A stretch of DNA of 64,000 bases, from contig CAZSLI010000006.1 in the NCBI GenBank assembly GCA_964607705.1, forward strand, positions 1 to 64,000, written 5' to 3'. Below, piece by piece: positions 61,515 through 64,000 of this stretch; position 1 is the first letter of the stretch; each line of letters opens with the position of its first letter. The translations under genes and the position numbers were made by a program. The notes under the pieces were generated by a model. The model had not been told where the DNA came from. It did not search any database and saw only the letters and a list, made by a program, of their open reading frames with translations. This DNA is from CAZSLI01 sp964607705 (GTDB lineage: Bacteria; Actinomycetota; Coriobacteriia; Anaerosomatales; PHET01).

Positions 61515-64000
61515 ATGGCATCCACCGCCGACGAGATCCAGCCTGCACCGCAGCCCGTGTGCTCGCCCGACGAGCCATGGCACTGTCACTCGGCCGACGA
61601 GGCTGCACGCATCCTCGGCAGCTCGCCCGAGGAGGGGCTGACCGCCGAGGAGGCCCAGCGGCGACTCGTCGCCTACGGCCCCAACGAGCTGCGCCCCGCC
61701 GAGAAGACACCGGCCTGGCGCATGCTCGCGTCACAGTTCAACGACTTCATGATCTGGGTGCTTCTCGTCGCGGTGGCCATCTCGGCCATCGAGGGCCAGG
61801 TCGCCGAGGCGATCGCGATCACCGCCATCCTCATTCTCAACGCGGTCCTCGGGTTCGTTCAGGAGTACCGCGCCGAGCAGGCGCTCGAAGCCCTCAAGCA
61901 GATGTCAGCGCCGACGGCCGCGGTGGTCAGGGACGGCGCCGAGCGCGAGATCCCAGCCGCCGAGCTGGTTCCCGGCGACATCGTCAAGCTCGAGTCGGGC
62001 GACAAGGTGCCCGCCGACGGCCGGCTGCTCGAAACGGGAGCGCTACGCATCGAGGAGGCCGCCCTGACGGGCGAGAGCGCGCCTTCGCGCAAGAACGCCG
62101 GAGACTCGTTCGAGGCTGACGCCGTCCTGGGCGACCGCGCCAACATGGTGTTCGCCGGCACCGCCGTCTCAGTGGGTCATGGCACGTTCGTCGTCACGGG
62201 AACCGGCCAGCAGACCGAGATGGGCAAGATCGCCACCCTGCTCTCCGAGCAGGAGGAGGAGAAGACGCCGCTCCAGGATGAGCTGCACATAGTGGGCAAG
62301 CGGATCGCCATCGCGGTGCTCGTCATCGCGGTGATCGTCTTCGTCGAGGAGATCTGGCGGGCGCTGGCCGCAAGCGGCATGGGGCTGGCGGCCGCCATGC
62401 AGAACGAGGCCTTCCGCTCGACCGTCACCGAAGGTCTGCTGGTGGCGGTCTCGCTGGCCGTCGCCGCGATTCCCGAGGGGCTGCCCGCTATCGTTACGGT
62501 GGCGCTCTCACTCGGCGTGCGCCGCATGGCGACGCACAACGCGGTCGTCCGCAAGCTCCATGCGGTGGAGACGTTGGGGTCGACGACCTTCATCTGCTCG
62601 GACAAGACGGGGACGCTCACGCGCAACGAGATGACCGTCAAGCGGATGATCGTCGGCGTCGACCTCGCCGAGATCCTGCCCGACTTCGGTGTCCAGCCGG
62701 TGGACTGCGTGCAGGACCCCGGCGACCGGGAACTGCTGCTCGCGATCGCAGCCGCCTGCAACGACGCCCGCTTCGGCGCCGGGGACGTGCTCATCGGCGA
62801 CCCGACCGAGACGGCGCTCATCGTCGCCGCCGACCGGATGCAGAAGGACCGCCTCCGGCCGCGACGCATCGGTGAGGTTCCCTTCGACAGCGAGCGCAAG
62901 CGCATGACCACCATCCACCAGGTGGGCGGCGAGCGCATCGCCTACATGAAGGGCGGCACCGACGTCGTCCTGTCGCTGTGCACTCATGCGCGACTGCATG
63001 GCCAAGTGGTCGAGCTGACCGACGAGTTGCGCGCCGAGCTCCATGCCGCCAACGCGGACCTTGCCGCGACCGGCTTCCGGACCCTCGCCTTCGCCTGCCG
63101 CACGCTCGCCGAGAGCGAGCCGACCGAGGGCGAAGAGCTCGAGCACTCGATGACCTACGTCGGCATCCTCGGACTGCTTGACCCGCCACGCGCCGAGGTG
63201 CCCGCGGCAATCGACGAGTGCCATCGCGCAGGCATCAAGGTAGCCATGGTGACCGGCGACCACGCGCTGACAGCCGAGGCCATCGGTCGGGAGGTCGGCC
63301 TGCTCGAAGGCGAGCGCGTCATCACCGGCCGAGAGCTCGAGATGATGTCCGACGACGAGCTCTACGACACCGTCGAGGACATCCGCATCTACGCGCGCGT
63401 CAACCCGGAGCACAAGCTGCGGATCGTCGACGCGCTGAAGCGCCGTGGCGAGGTCGTAGCGATGACCGGCGATGGCGTCAACGATGCACCGGCGCTCAAG
63501 AAGGCCGACATCGGCGTCGCCATGGGCCGTATCGGCACCGACGTCTCCCGCGAAGCGGCCGACATGGTGCTGGCCGACGACAACTTCGCGACCATCGTGG
63601 AAGCGGTCAAGGAAGGCCGCGTGGTCTTCGACAACCTCCGCAAGTTCATCCTGTTCCTCCTGTCCTGCAACATGTCCGAGGTCCTCATCGTGTTCACGAC
63701 GGCGCTGCTCGCGCCGCAGCCCGCTCTCCTCCCCTTGCAGCTCCTCTGGATCAACCTCGTGACCGACGGGCTTCCCGCGCTCGCTCTGGGCGTCGACCCC
63801 GGCTCACCAAGGGTCATGGAACGCACCCCCCGCTCTGCCGAGGAATCCATCCTCACGAAGCAACGACAGGCGCAGGTGCTGTGGCAGGGAGCGCTCATCA
63901 CCGCAGGAGCCCTCGCCCTCTACCTGTTCGTGCGCGCCGGCTGGGTCGAGGTCGACGGCCCGGAGCACCTCCAGACGATGCTGTTCACGACTCTCGTACT
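61515..64000 (+). CDS. P2A-type (SERCA-like) cation ATPase, manganese/calcium (C-terminus beyond the window)
   Basis: About 828 of ~890-900 residues are visible. ATG 61515 has AGGAGG 5 bases upstream. Motifs: actuator TGESAP, helix 4 PEGLPAIVT, phosphorylation site CSDKTGTLT, FDSERKRM, TGDGVNDAPALKKADIG, and helix 6 NLVTDGLPALALG. These are the site I/II residues of Ca-type P2A pumps. The manganese riboswitch upstream points to Mn(II) efflux, as in other ATPases controlled by this motif. Confidence 0.93.
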   Translation, partial: MASTADEIQPAPQPVCSPDEPWHCHSADEAARILGSSPEEGLTAEEAQRRLVAYGPNELRPAEKTPAWRMLASQFNDFMIWVLLVAVAISAIEGQVAEAIAITAILILNAVLGFVQEYRAEQALEALKQMSAPTAAVVRDGAEREIPAAELVPGDIVKLESGDKVPADGRLLETGALRIEEAALTGESAPSRKNAGDSFEADAVLGDRANMVFAGTAVSVGHGTFVVTGTGQQTEMGKIATLLSEQEEEKTPLQDELHIVGKRIAIAVLVIAVIVFVEEIWRALAASGMGLAAAMQNEAFRSTVTEGLLVAVSLAVAAIPEGLPAIVTVALSLGVRRMATHNAVVRKLHAVETLGSTTFICSDKTGTLTRNEMTVKRMIVGVDLAEILPDFGVQPVDCVQDPGDRELLLAIAAACNDARFGAGDVLIGDPTETALIVAADRMQKDRLRPRRIGEVPFDSERKRMTTIHQVGGERIAYMKGGTDVVLSLCTHARLHGQVVELTDELRAELHAANADLAATGFRTLAFACRTLAESEPTEGEELEHSMTYVGILGLLDPPRAEVPAAIDECHRAGIKVAMVTGDHALTAEAIGREVGLLEGERVITGRELEMMSDDELYDTVEDIRIYARVNPEHKLRIVDALKRRGEVVAMTGDGVNDAPALKKADIGVAMGRIGTDVSREAADMVLADDNFATIVEAVKEGRVVFDNLRKFILFLLSCNMSEVLIVFTTALLAPQPALLPLQLLWINLVTDGLPALALGVDPGSPRVMERTPRSAEESILTKQRQAQVLWQGALITAGALALYLFVRAGWVEVDGPEHLQTMLFTTLV

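Noticed and set aside
61109..62119. 336-residue frame across the sdaAA end, riboswitch and ATPase start
   Set aside because: It reads through a riboswitch and in the wrong frame of both genes; Arg/Pro-rich shadow.

Overview
The window is chromosomal DNA from a high-GC, probably anaerobic actinobacterium. I infer the class Coriobacteriia or a relative, from the GC content, the PafB/PafC-like WYL pair, actinobacterial-looking small proteins, a class I hybrid cluster protein, a pyrophosphate-energised proton pump, FeoAB and an apparent selenocysteine codon. No rRNA, CRISPR array, prophage or insertion sequence was found. Genes are dense and composition looks even, so nothing stands out as recently acquired.

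Layout. 1-4883 (minus): copper export and handling cluster (Met/Cys-rich membrane peptide, SafE-cupredoxin fusion, anchored cupredoxin, one-Cys HMA-like peptide, CopA cut by the left edge). 5002-6094: msrB and msrA; the catalytic codon of msrA is TGA, followed by a SECIS-like hairpin. 6173-9875: orphan prepilin, purE, a HemW-like radical SAM gene and purD. 9967-11578: CCA-adding enzyme and a tiny winged-helix protein. 11650-16588: secreted amidase pair, VOC protein, citrate synthase, APC permease. 16717-18141: nested palindrome and purA. 18300-20637: membrane glycosyltransferase and an orphan regulator lacking its phosphoacceptor. 20822-27782: a seven-gene YbhFSR-like efflux operon with its TetR repressor. 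27757-33774: FAD oxidoreductase, then the M23 peptidase-rpsF-ssb-rpsR-rplI-dnaB string with DnaA-box-like sites. 33840-38677: tRNA-Gly, hppA, a small zinc ribbon, DUF1461 and GGDEF genes.

38784-48221 holds a CcsA-like pair, an M28 peptidase, and a nitrosative-stress group (ygbA, ferredoxin, hcp) whose gene string continues into two small anchored proteins carrying a CXCH plus CXXCH motif pair. A divergent Crp/Fnr regulator and an FNR-type box sit at its head. 48209-51187 is an operon of a His-less kinase, a coiled-coil membrane protein and a polytopic membrane protein. 51188-51495 contains inverted repeats and an orphan terminator, suggesting a small RNA or leader. 51496-56283: PafB/PafC-like regulators and a DinG-type exonuclease-helicase. 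56381-61269: a secreted protein and the two serine dehydratase subunits flanking a feoA-feoB-Cys-rich gene cluster. 61361-64000: a yybP-ykoY manganese riboswitch and the P2A-type cation ATPase it controls, cut by the right edge.

Themes are metal homeostasis (Cu, Fe, Mn), repair of oxidised methionine, and defence against nitrogen oxides. The strongest unusual signals are the Sec-type MsrA and the CXCH cytochrome-like proteins linked to hcp.
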